Source of the DNA: a virus
IMG/VR virus record: IMGVR_UViG_3300000117_000120
Span: 1 to 33,472 of that record
Length of the DNA: 33,472 nucleotides
Direction: 5' to 3' (one strand)
The notes beneath the pieces are model-generated. The model searched no databases. It was given only the letters and a program-made list of their open reading frames with translations, and was not told the DNA's origin. The position numbers and the translations under genes were made by a program. This document shows, piece after piece, positions 12,667-20,989 of the stretch (position 1 is its first letter; each line of letters opens with the position of its first letter).

Positions 12667-13396
12667 GTCACATAAAAACAAGGCAAAGCGCAACGTAAGG
12701 ATTGCATCGCCAAGCAAGGTGTTGATACTATCTGACATCCATATTCCATACCACGACATCGATGCGTTACTGTCTGCCATAGAACACGGCAAGAAAGCCG
12801 GCGTAGACAACGTAGTACTCATGGGGGACACCATGGATTGCCACCTCGTTAGTACGCACCGGAAAAGCAAGGATGCCCCTGACCTCGTCGAAGAGATATA
12901 TGCCACTCACATGTTCTTGCGCCATCTGCGTAGCCAGTTTAAAAAAGCTGACATCTATATGATGGAGGGCAACCATGAGCTGCGACTGCAACGCTACATT
13001 GAGGACAACGCCGATCAGCTCGTGGGCATAACTGCCTTAAAGCTCGATTGCTTACTTGGATTAAATGAATTGGGCATCCAGTGGTTGACTACCGGTCAGC
13101 TCATCACAGCTGGAAACATGACCTTGCTCCACGGCCACGAGTTCTCAGTGTCCGGCATCAACCCAGCACGGAAGCTGTTTATGAAAACGAAACTCAGCAG
13201 CATGTGTGGACACCTGCACCGACCGGATACCTTCTTTACTCGCAACGCACGGGGGGAGGGCATAGAATGTCACGTCGTTGGAACGCTAGGCGAATTGCAC
13301 CCAGACTATGCCCCCAAAAACGATTGGCAGCATGGATATGCCATCTTAGATGTCAAGCGCAACGGCAAGTTCAAGGTGAACAACGTCAGGCTCTAA
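12656..13396 (+). CDS. Calcineurin-like metallophosphoesterase
   Basis: I choose ATG 12656 (MIPKSHKNKAK); earlier in-frame ATGs run through the previous gene. The metallophosphatase motifs are all present: SDIHI (D27, H29), MGDTMD (D58), EGNHE (N106, H107), LHGHEF (H159, H161) and CGHLHRP (H186, H188). The 246-aa length fits the family. The substrate is not visible: such phage enzymes act on nucleotides, DNA ends, RNA or cyclic nucleotides, so roles in nucleotide metabolism or removal of host signals are open. It is the last plus-strand gene; its stop abuts the convergent minus-strand gene. Confidence 0.88.
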   Translation: MIPKSHKNKAKRNVRIASPSKVLILSDIHIPYHDIDALLSAIEHGKKAGVDNVVLMGDTMDCHLVSTHRKSKDAPDLVEEIYATHMFLRHLRSQFKKADIYMMEGNHELRLQRYIEDNADQLVGITALKLDCLLGLNELGIQWLTTGQLITAGNMTLLHGHEFSVSGINPARKLFMKTKLSSMCGHLHRPDTFFTRNARGEGIECHVVGTLGELHPDYAPKNDWQHGYAILDVKRNGKFKVNNVRL

Positions 13397-13609
13397 TTAC
13401 TCTACCTTGTTTTTTGCCAGCAGCAGTTTGATCTCCTGGATGTCCTGGCATATTTGCTTTACGTCCGACTTGAACTCAGCATTGTCCGCTTCTAATGCGT
13501 GTACACGCGATGAAAGCTTGCTGTAGTCAGCTTGGAACTTGAGCCATTGACCTACTAATGCGCCGGCTACCATAAGAAATTCAAAGTGGCTTAAGTTTTC
13601 TGCATCCAT
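13397..13609 (-). CDS. 70-aa membrane-anchored coiled-coil protein, lysis-linked
   Basis: One hydrophobic segment at residues 10-26 (EFLMVAGALVGQWLKF) is followed by a coiled-coil region (DYSKLSSRVHALEADNAEFK, then KQICQDIQEIKLLLA). This resembles holin-associated or hemolysin XhlA-type proteins in architecture. It directly follows the holin gene in transcription order (shared base at 13609) and is the last late gene. An accessory lysis role is inferred from position and architecture. Confidence 0.6.
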   Translation of the reverse strand: MDAENLSHFEFLMVAGALVGQWLKFQADYSKLSSRVHALEADNAEFKSDVKQICQDIQEIKLLLAKNKVE

Positions 13610-14043
13610 TATTTCTTAGATTTTTCGATGGTGCGACCGGCGAAGTATGCTCCGAAGGCGGTGAGCATGAGGATTTGTAGTAAGTCGATGTAGGAGTCCT
13701 TGACGTTGAATGGCCAGTTGTCCATGCTGTCAAAAATCATGGTAACTGTGAAAATGGCCATAAGGCAAATGAGGGTCATAGGGCGAATCATCTTTGCGAG
13801 CTTGACATCGCTTGCCATATCAGCTTGCCACCGCGCCGTGACGTTGTCCTGGAATGCAATCTCAGCATCTATAACGGCCTTAGCTTCTTCTGCGCTTACT
13901 CCAGGCTCATTGCCGAGCAGTCGCTTCACCACGCCCAGCGTACCTCGATCTGGCAGCATATCGCCAACCAAACCAAGTACAGAAGGCGCTTTCTCCTTGA
14001 GGAACTCACCCAGCTTTGTGTCTTTGATTCTTGTGTTACTCAT
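13609..14043 (-). CDS. Holin, GTA/3TM type
   Basis: A 144-aa protein with an amphipathic N-terminus, a charged linker (SAEEAKAVIDAEIAFQ) and at least two membrane segments: MTLICLMAIFTVTMIFDS at about residues 89-106 and IDLLQILMLTAFGAYFAG at about 119-136, ending in a basic tail KSKK. This order and the NWPFNVKD loop match GTA-type 3TM holins, which make lesions in the inner membrane to release or trigger the endolysin. It lies between the VRR-NUC nuclease and the coiled-coil membrane gene, with one or a few bases of overlap. Confidence 0.78.
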   Translation of the reverse strand: MSNTRIKDTKLGEFLKEKAPSVLGLVGDMLPDRGTLGVVKRLLGNEPGVSAEEAKAVIDAEIAFQDNVTARWQADMASDVKLAKMIRPMTLICLMAIFTVTMIFDSMDNWPFNVKDSYIDLLQILMLTAFGAYFAGRTIEKSKK

Positions 14044-14428
14044 TGAAGTATTGTTTGATGACGTGTTCAGCTTGGTCGTAACCGTGTACGATGTGTGCTG
14101 ACCAACCTCTATCGTTTAGTGATCGTATCCATTCTTTTTGATGATCGCTTGCTCGGCCAGTTTTCGTCTTCACCTCCAGGGCCAAACCAAGGAACATACC
14201 TCGTGGCTCAAAGATGAGCATATCTGGAACGCCCTTGCTGTAACCTGCAGCTTTCATCTTCTTGGCGGTATGGATCGCCAATCGCACTCCTCCCACCGTA
14301 GCTGTGTACAGCGGCTTAGGTGTCATAGAATTTAGTAGCGCCACGAGCTTGACCTGGATGTCATGCTCCGGGCTTTTGTTTTTGCGTTTGGGTTTCTGTC
14401 CTAAGTAAAACGGCTGTGGATTAGACAT
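14036..14428 (-). CDS. VRR-NUC (PD-(D/E)XK) nuclease
   Basis: A 130-aa protein with the PD-(D/E)XK core: E21 (SPEHDIQVKLV), GVPDMLIF (D69), ALEVKTKTGR (E85, K87) and the Q97-containing helix DHQKEWIRSL. These are the VRR-NUC hallmarks, giving a metal-dependent endonuclease for structured DNA, likely a Holliday-junction or branch resolvase working before or during packaging. A basic N-terminal tail precedes it. It sits inside the lysis cassette between amidase and holin with overlaps, an unusual site for a resolvase. Confidence 0.82.
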   Translation of the reverse strand: MSNPQPFYLGQKPKRKNKSPEHDIQVKLVALLNSMTPKPLYTATVGGVRLAIHTAKKMKAAGYSKGVPDMLIFEPRGMFLGLALEVKTKTGRASDHQKEWIRSLNDRGWSAHIVHGYDQAEHVIKQYFNE

Positions 14429-14837
14429 AGTACCAAGTTTCTACATCAAAGCATGGGCAAGCCTTTGTTACCCCTGGCAAATCGCGATGCCCAGTCACGC
14501 AGCTGTTTGGGAACATGTGTACCAGGACATCAATCAAATTGCGCATAGCTTTCTTTTGTTCAGAAGTCCGATTGTCTTCTGGACTGTTGTCATCGCCCTT
14601 ACCGCCGATCCAGCATATACCGATGCTACTAGAGTTGTAACCCTTTGCGTGAGCGCCCGCCATATCGACATCACGTCCTGCTTCAATCGTACCGTCGCGC
14701 TTGATGACGAAATGGTATCCAATCCCTTTCCAGCCAAAACCTTTGTGAAGTTCGTCAATCCACGTTGCTCCGACGTTCATGCGTTCATAGGTGTCTGATG
14801 CATGAACCACGATGAGGTCAATGTGTCGTTCAATCAT
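14421..14837 (-). CDS. N-acetylmuramoyl-L-alanine amidase (endolysin)
   Basis: A 138-aa amidase_2 / T7-lysozyme-type enzyme. Zinc and catalytic residues are visible: H12 (VVHASDT), Y41 (GIGYHFVI), H117 (TGHRDLPG), K125 and C127 or C129 (ACPCF), matching T7 lysozyme H17, Y46, H122, K128 and C130. It cleaves the amide bond between MurNAc and L-Ala in peptidoglycan. There is no signal peptide, so export depends on the holin downstream. It has no separate cell-wall-binding domain, as is usual for phages of Gram-negative hosts. Confidence 0.93.
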   Translation of the reverse strand: MIERHIDLIVVHASDTYERMNVGATWIDELHKGFGWKGIGYHFVIKRDGTIEAGRDVDMAGAHAKGYNSSSIGICWIGGKGDDNSPEDNRTSEQKKAMRNLIDVLVHMFPNSCVTGHRDLPGVTKACPCFDVETWYYV

Positions 14838-15091
14838 AATCTACCGTATTCTCCAACTGGAATGTCGATTACAACATGAGTTCCATCAGGCTGCACATAT
14901 TCCATCTGTCTTGCTTCCATGACCTGCCAGGTTTTATAGGTGGCGTAGTACACCCCATCCTCAAATTCGCATTCTTCAATAGACTCTTGATCGTACATGA
15001 ATACCATGTTAGGTACGCGGCTGTCTACCCAGCCTTCGAAAAAATCCGTATTCTCGTCTACGGCTACTCTGTATGTGTTTTCTCTTACCAT
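14834..15091 (-). CDS. Unknown 85-aa protein
   Basis: Acidic and aromatic (ENTYRVAVDENTDFFEGWVD, VYYATYKTWQVMEARQME) with a terminal beta-like region, so probably a small folded protein. No family is recognised. It lies between the RCC1-like tail gene and the amidase with overlaps of one and four bases, so it may be a tail chaperone or lysis-linked protein. Confidence 0.6.
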   Translation of the reverse strand: MVRENTYRVAVDENTDFFEGWVDSRVPNMVFMYDQESIEECEFEDGVYYATYKTWQVMEARQMEYVQPDGTHVVIDIPVGEYGRL

Positions 15092-16284
15092 TATCCTGCT
15101 ACTAAAGCTCCGTTTCTTTGTGCTGCTGTTGTCGTGCCTGTTCGAACCTGATACCAGTTTTTGTTTACCGTTTGTCCAAACACCTCTTTAAATTCTTCAC
15201 TGTCCTCACCCCCAATCCAAAACGCACCGCTTTTGATACCTATACCTAAATGCTCACTTGTTGAGCCACTGTCGATGGCTGAGTCGTAATGTGTCCACCC
15301 TGAACCCGCGGAGGTCAACTGGTAACCACTGTTGCCTAACTTTTTGTCCGTAGTGCTGTTGTCGGGTCGCATATACGAACTTGCCTCACCGTTAAATCTG
15401 AGATAGCCGTCAGAATCGATGTGACAACCGCCGTGATAGCTGTGACCGCAAATCTTAGCGCAAACGTAATCTGTTGAGCTGTCAACAGCTAAAAGTGGCC
15501 CGTTGCTATCTGATGTTGTTGTTATCTGTGGGCCAGCGTAGCCGTTTGCATTATTACCTGTGAAATACACATCGCCACTGCTGTTCCTAAGCCATGCACA
15601 GCGATACCCACCTGCTGCTTCCACAATATTTGTCAGGCTGTTTTTTTCTCTTGTAAACGTAGAAATGGTACCAGTGCTTCCTTGACCTGTCATGTAGTCG
15701 TATCCATAGCCTGTAGAATATGCTTCTCCGCTGCTATTGATAGCCCACGTGTGGCGATAGCCGTGATGAATCTTCACCCAATTTCCCGCACTGTTCACAG
15801 TTGTCCAGTTACTCAAACTGCTAGTGCTTCCGTCACCGCGCATTCTTGCCCATGCACCACCTATATACATGATGTTACCATCTTTGATTGCGCCAAAGGA
15901 CTCTTGACCTGCGGTAATATCTGTCCAGTCAGTATCAGTTCCGTACTGCCTCCACGTGCTATCGTTCGTGAAATAAGAACTGCTTAGGTAGTTGTTTGTG
16001 TTTGACCAATACCACAAAGTTCCATCGCTTTTTATAGCGTGAAACTGTAAAGCATTCTGACGGGCCACGACCTTTGTAAACGTGTGAGTAGACGCTGGCC
16101 CAACATTGAAAGTTTTTGGAACGCTTGGATTTGCCCAGATTGAGGCACTGCCGTACATCTGCGTGCCTGTGTTGCTTACACTATTAGGTGTGATGCCTGA
16201 TCCACCACCGCCACCACTTTGTGTCGTAAAAAACCCATCGACGTTATCGATGTCTGCTGTAGGCACTCCTGAAATTTCTCCCAT
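15091..16284 (-). CDS. RCC1-repeat beta-propeller protein, probable tail receptor-binding
   Basis: The 397-aa sequence contains a run of about 50-residue RCC1-like units, each with a short W/Y-rich strand, a G-rich turn and patterns like WTDITAGQESFGAIKDG, WVKIHHGYRHTWAINSSG and IVEAAGGYRCAWLRNSSG. Together they should form a beta-propeller. The N-terminal region (GGGGGSG linker near residue 25) looks like an attachment segment. It follows the tail fibre gene by one base, so a distal receptor-binding role is likely. RCC1-type tail proteins are uncommon in characterised phages. Confidence 0.68.
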   Translation of the reverse strand: MGEISGVPTADIDNVDGFFTTQSGGGGGSGITPNSVSNTGTQMYGSASIWANPSVPKTFNVGPASTHTFTKVVARQNALQFHAIKSDGTLWYWSNTNNYLSSSYFTNDSTWRQYGTDTDWTDITAGQESFGAIKDGNIMYIGGAWARMRGDGSTSSLSNWTTVNSAGNWVKIHHGYRHTWAINSSGEAYSTGYGYDYMTGQGSTGTISTFTREKNSLTNIVEAAGGYRCAWLRNSSGDVYFTGNNANGYAGPQITTTSDSNGPLLAVDSSTDYVCAKICGHSYHGGCHIDSDGYLRFNGEASSYMRPDNSTTDKKLGNSGYQLTSAGSGWTHYDSAIDSGSTSEHLGIGIKSGAFWIGGEDSEEFKEVFGQTVNKNWYQVRTGTTTAAQRNGALVAG

Positions 16285-18272
16285 TATGAATCAATTTGTA
16301 CCCAATCTTGCGATGGGTTGAAATAACACATTACTTGCCCTCCTTGCAAGCTTGCTACAAAATAGCCAACAATTCGAGAATACTCGTCCGCCGTATCTGG
16401 TGCAGTTGCGCTGAACGCGCCCGAAGCACCCAACCATAATGGTGATCCTGCGCTTGCCCCGGATATAGAACCACTTGCATTGACCATGCCTTGCAAAACA
16501 CAAACCCCGCTACCTGTATGGAAACCCAAAAACTTCTTGGCGTTTGCGTTATTCTTTGCAGCCAAAGCATCGCCCATTATGTCAACAATCTTGTTTGAGG
16601 CCACGCTGACATCGGCGTTCATCGTCACGTTGGCCGACGTCGTAAATGCGTCGTAGTCATACGCAGTCGGTGAACCACCGCCAGTGGCTTGATTTGTCCA
16701 GCTTAATACACCGTTTCCATCAGTCTTCAGGACTTGATTTGAGCTTCCATTTGTCGTTGGCAGCGTGAGAGTGTAGTTTGCTTGTTCGGCGTGATCAGGG
16801 CTTTGTATCGTGACCCCGTGTGACCCTGCTTCGCACATCAGCTTAATTGCGCCTGGGTTCGTGTTGCCATTGACCTGCACTAAGCCTGTGCCGTTAGGGT
16901 CAAGTTCGATGTTACCGTTACTCGTGCTTGTAGTAATCTTCTGGGCCTTGACATCTAAGTCACCGCCAAGTTCAGGTGATGTGTCATCAATTACGTCTTG
17001 CAATGCGCTATCAGCAGTACTGCCTTGCGCTGCCGTAGCGTAATCAGATGAGTCGAACGCCTTGACCTGTGCAAGATTAGTCACCTCTGAATCCATCAGT
17101 GCCCCTGCCGCAGCTACGTTAGTCGTGTCCGTTACGTCTGCTCCCGTTTCAATGCCTGAAAGCTTTGTAGCATCTGCACTTGGGTAGCTGTTCTTTGCCG
17201 TATTCGCTGTTATCGCGTTAGCTTGAGCTGTAGATATTGTAGTCGTGTCACCTTCCAAAGCCGTTCCCGCTGACGTGCCGAACCCGGGGAAGGATGTCTT
17301 AGCCGTATTAGCTACTACCGCAGAATCGCTTGCAATGTCAGATGTCAGAGCCATGGTGCCTGTAGAGGCGGGAACAGTTATCAAGGTGTTGCCTGAGTTC
17401 GTGTTGCGAAACTTAGCTGTTGCGCTACTATTGCCCTCAATGGCTAATGACGTTCCTTGCTTGATGATAAAGTCGGCCTGACTTGCTGTAGTTGTGCCAT
17501 CAAGATGCATGGCCGTAAAAGCCGTTGAGCCTGCGGAGTCAGTGGCCACAATAAATTCAACATCGCCGGGCGAAGTTTCGCTGATTTCCAACCCGGTCGT
17601 GTTGACCTTAAGTGCGGCTGTAGTGGCTTCTAGCTTGACAAAGCCTTCTGTTTCGTCAGCATTAGTGGGTTCTGCTGTTAGGGTCTTGCTGGTTCCTGAC
17701 TTTAGCAGCGTGTATAGTTCTGTTAGTCTAGTTGAATCAACCCAATTTGATCCGTTCCAAAGCAAGACGTCATTAGTGGATTTACCAGTAGTGTCGACAT
17801 TACCAATGTCATCTAGGGTTGCTGTTGATCCGCCAGCATCGCCTGGCTGAAACTCATTTGCAGAGTCATTCCAAACTAGTGTCTGACCGTTTGTGGGTGC
17901 AGACGTAGTGATGTCCACGTCACTTAACACATCGATCGACTGTGCAGAAACAGATGTGGTATTCTCGACGTAGCTTACAAACACCTCCGAAGGCTGATGG
18001 CTTGTTCGCACCTTAAGCACATCACCGCTTTCTAATGGCAAAACGTCACCTATAAGGTCGGTCAATTCATTTTGACTCAAAGCAACCGTGTTCATGTCTG
18101 AACGTGTAGATGACCCAGACTTTGTAATAGACAATGTTGCCGATGAAGTGCCACTAGCGTGAACAACCCGTACCGATTTAATCAAGGTGGTACTAGCTGT
18201 GGCTGTGAATACATCTATGTCGGTAGATGCACTGGTTATGCTAGTCTGATCTGTATTAAACGAATTAGCCAT
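16284..18272 (-). CDS. Tail fibre / receptor-binding protein, 662 aa
   Basis: The protein is Ser/Thr/Ala/Gly-rich with a repetitive, fibre-like composition: blocks such as VDTTGKSTNDVLLWNGSNWV, SGNTLITVPASTGTMALTSD and YTLTLPTTNGSSNQVLKTDG. A C-terminal part with SGAFSATAPDTADEYSRIVG resembles a globular beta domain found at the tips of phage fibres. The N-terminus (SITSASTDIDVFTATASTTL) is likely the virion-attachment end. It is immediately downstream of the tail tip gene and upstream of the propeller gene, consistent with a host-recognition cluster. Confidence 0.72.
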   Translation of the reverse strand: MANSFNTDQTSITSASTDIDVFTATASTTLIKSVRVVHASGTSSATLSITKSGSSTRSDMNTVALSQNELTDLIGDVLPLESGDVLKVRTSHQPSEVFVSYVENTTSVSAQSIDVLSDVDITTSAPTNGQTLVWNDSANEFQPGDAGGSTATLDDIGNVDTTGKSTNDVLLWNGSNWVDSTRLTELYTLLKSGTSKTLTAEPTNADETEGFVKLEATTAALKVNTTGLEISETSPGDVEFIVATDSAGSTAFTAMHLDGTTTASQADFIIKQGTSLAIEGNSSATAKFRNTNSGNTLITVPASTGTMALTSDIASDSAVVANTAKTSFPGFGTSAGTALEGDTTTISTAQANAITANTAKNSYPSADATKLSGIETGADVTDTTNVAAAGALMDSEVTNLAQVKAFDSSDYATAAQGSTADSALQDVIDDTSPELGGDLDVKAQKITTSTSNGNIELDPNGTGLVQVNGNTNPGAIKLMCEAGSHGVTIQSPDHAEQANYTLTLPTTNGSSNQVLKTDGNGVLSWTNQATGGGSPTAYDYDAFTTSANVTMNADVSVASNKIVDIMGDALAAKNNANAKKFLGFHTGSGVCVLQGMVNASGSISGASAGSPLWLGASGAFSATAPDTADEYSRIVGYFVASLQGGQVMCYFNPSQDWVQIDS

Positions 18273-20989
18273 TATTTCTCAAGGAATATTTGAAACAGCT
18301 CTTGGTCACTGGTGTCACCGCCGAACTTATTTGTTGTGCCGACATCTGAAATCTGATCGGCGTTCAAAGGTGTAAAACCATTAGCTACAGTGAAGCCAGT
18401 AATCTCATCGCTGCTATTAAAACTAATTGATGCCATTTGTGGCCCGATTATATCCGGTAAGCCACCTGGATTGTAACTGCCGCCTGTGGCAGACCTTCCT
18501 GTTCTGCCCTTATCAGAATCAGTATGCGACCCGCCTACAGTAGTCACTGAGCCTCGCACCTTCATCATCGTCAAGCGTTGTTCCAGATCCCCAAACGACA
18601 ACGTCACACGGAAAGGGATAAATGTTTCTGAGCTGCCGGAGAGCTTGGTAGTTACCAATCGCTGCCATGGTTCAATTATCGTTGAATTAGGAATATATGA
18701 AAACATCGCACCTTCGACGATTTGGCGTGTGCGATCCCTGACCTGCATGACATTCTTGTTGACACGTTGAGTCATGCGTTCAACTGCATCAGATGAATCC
18801 CAAGCAGTGATCATCTTGAAGTTGTCTTCTCGCGCCGTCGGGTCGCTAAAACTGCTTACTAAGTAACGACCATACACATGGTTGCCAAAATTCACGAAGC
18901 TACCGCCTACGTGAGTTCTTGGGCTTCGGTATATCTCGTTGCCATAGACGTTGCTAGGAACAAAAATAGTTTGGTTATCAAATTCATTCGTTCCATCACC
19001 GTTGTATATCTCAATTCCGGAAAGCTGAAACATTTCAACCACCTTAGGACCATTGTTGAATGATGGGTTGAAAAAACCGTTTGCGCCGGTAGGTGACCTT
19101 TTAGTACGATAATTCGGGTTTCCTGTGTCGGTTCCTAAAGACAAGGCGTTACCCGAACTGTCGTAATACATGTCTGGCCCTTCGTCTGGTGCCCATTCAG
19201 TGACCCAAAACTCAGGCATTTCTATTTCATCAATGGTAGCACTGTTTTGAGGCATGTCTAGGACGTGATCAAAGCGGTATACAAAGAATCTGCGCTCGTC
19301 AGAGTTATCTTTCTTTAGTTGATTGTCTAAATCAGAACCTGTATCCAATGTCGTACCCGGCGGGGTATAAAATGCAAACGAAGGAAAGTCTTGAGTCAGA
19401 AAGGGCTGTGTAGTGCCAACACCATCAGCATTTAGCACACTTGGATCTGCACCAAGCATAACATCAACATATGCGGTGCTGTATCCGGAATCCGTTGAAG
19501 CTACCCACTCATAGTAATCCGACTCATAGAACTTGCCGTAGTAGTCATCACTCGTGCCGGTACCGCCCGAAATGTCGATAGCAAATTCTGTGCCTGTGCT
19601 AGTGTATTTTAGTGTTCTGACTCGGCGTTTTAAAGCATAGGAAACATCGTTAGTATCCTTGACAATAAACTTAAATGATAAAATCATCAAAGTACCGCAA
19701 GGATTGTTTACTCGAAAACGCTCGTAATCACAGTTGCCACTAAAATGCAGGCGAATAGCTCCATCATTTGCGCCATTGGCAATCTGCAAATCTGTGACAT
19801 TCGCATCACTATCCAAGCCCGTGATTCCTGACAGATTCCAAATCCCCCTGGTATTGTCGCTGGGCCACTCTTGTCCCGTGCCAGTGATGGCATAGCGGAA
19901 AAGCGCACCCGTCACCTCCGGATCAAAATACCCTATACCACTAGCAAACAGTAAATCGCTACCCGCATTGACATGGGTCTGACCTGCTCCGCGAAATGGC
20001 TGTAGTCCTCTTCGGACAATACCTCTTTTAAACTCGGCAGTAGTTGCGTCGATGTCAACGTCAATATCCTCGGTAAAAGTGCCACCTTCTAACGTGCCAG
20101 AACTAGTTCGAGCATACTGAATAACTGAAGCGGAGTTTAGGCTTGTCGTAGTGGCATCAAGGTGACAGCGATCAAAGATTCGCCATGTGCCTTCGGAAAA
20201 GCAGATAGTCGCTCCAAGCGAAGCCAAAATATCATGGAGAACCATCTTGCACGAAACAAAGCCTTCTTCTTTAGTTGTAGGATATCGCTCAAAATCATCA
20301 CCTCGTGGCTCTGGCTCTTGTGGGCGAAGGTACCAAGTGTTTGGGTCTACGTGCAGATAATCCAGCACCCCTCTCGTGATAGAATCAGAGCCTGTGTGAT
20401 TAAACGCGAAGCTGTCATCTGAGATAACAGGCTGATTAAGAAAATGCTCGTACATAAACACGCTACCGACGCCGGCATCTAAGTACCACAAGCCAACGCT
20501 AGGTATCTTCTTGAGGATGGCATAAATGTATGCCTGCACGCTGTACCGCTCTGTATAAACCGTGCCGTCAGTCTCCTTGAAGTCAATGTTCTCCAATTGA
20601 GCCAGACCATCAGAAGCAGTCATGTCGACATAGATGAGACCGTCCTCCACGCGTTCAATTATTGCTTCGCTATGGATCTGACCTACCCAGTAAATTTGTC
20701 CGGCCTTTCTAATTCTCACAATCAAGCGAAACTCGTCCGTACCGTAAGCCACGCTCATAATAGCCCCACGTTGGGTCTCGTTTACTATGATTGTAAACTT
20801 GCAGGCACTAGAAAGTAAGGGCTGAAACACGTTATTCTCGTCACCGTTCCAAGTGATTTGAAAACCGTTTACATCCATCTCGACAATGTAGTCAAGACCA
20901 AATGCATTCGATCCATTATCATACAGTTCGAGAGTCCATTCCGTCTCGTCTGCAGAAGTAAAAACAGTATTTACTAATCTTCTAGCCAT
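18272..20989 (-). CDS. Large tail tip / hub protein, 905 aa
   Basis: Positioned directly after the tape measure gene (eight-base overlap), the usual place of the siphovirus distal tail / tail tip protein. Early beta-rich segments (EWTLELYDNGSNAFGLDYIV, MSVAYGTDEFRLIVRIRKAG, IIERVEDGLIYVDMTASDGL) and many aromatic strands suggest a hub made of beta-domains. The long middle contains Asp/Gly-rich loops, and the C-terminus repeats strand-like stretches (ISFNSSDEITGFTVANG). I see no enzymatic motif (no lysozyme or NlpC/P60). Confidence 0.68.
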   Translation of the reverse strand: MARRLVNTVFTSADETEWTLELYDNGSNAFGLDYIVEMDVNGFQITWNGDENNVFQPLLSSACKFTIIVNETQRGAIMSVAYGTDEFRLIVRIRKAGQIYWVGQIHSEAIIERVEDGLIYVDMTASDGLAQLENIDFKETDGTVYTERYSVQAYIYAILKKIPSVGLWYLDAGVGSVFMYEHFLNQPVISDDSFAFNHTGSDSITRGVLDYLHVDPNTWYLRPQEPEPRGDDFERYPTTKEEGFVSCKMVLHDILASLGATICFSEGTWRIFDRCHLDATTTSLNSASVIQYARTSSGTLEGGTFTEDIDVDIDATTAEFKRGIVRRGLQPFRGAGQTHVNAGSDLLFASGIGYFDPEVTGALFRYAITGTGQEWPSDNTRGIWNLSGITGLDSDANVTDLQIANGANDGAIRLHFSGNCDYERFRVNNPCGTLMILSFKFIVKDTNDVSYALKRRVRTLKYTSTGTEFAIDISGGTGTSDDYYGKFYESDYYEWVASTDSGYSTAYVDVMLGADPSVLNADGVGTTQPFLTQDFPSFAFYTPPGTTLDTGSDLDNQLKKDNSDERRFFVYRFDHVLDMPQNSATIDEIEMPEFWVTEWAPDEGPDMYYDSSGNALSLGTDTGNPNYRTKRSPTGANGFFNPSFNNGPKVVEMFQLSGIEIYNGDGTNEFDNQTIFVPSNVYGNEIYRSPRTHVGGSFVNFGNHVYGRYLVSSFSDPTAREDNFKMITAWDSSDAVERMTQRVNKNVMQVRDRTRQIVEGAMFSYIPNSTIIEPWQRLVTTKLSGSSETFIPFRVTLSFGDLEQRLTMMKVRGSVTTVGGSHTDSDKGRTGRSATGGSYNPGGLPDIIGPQMASISFNSSDEITGFTVANGFTPLNADQISDVGTTNKFGGDTSDQELFQIFLEK

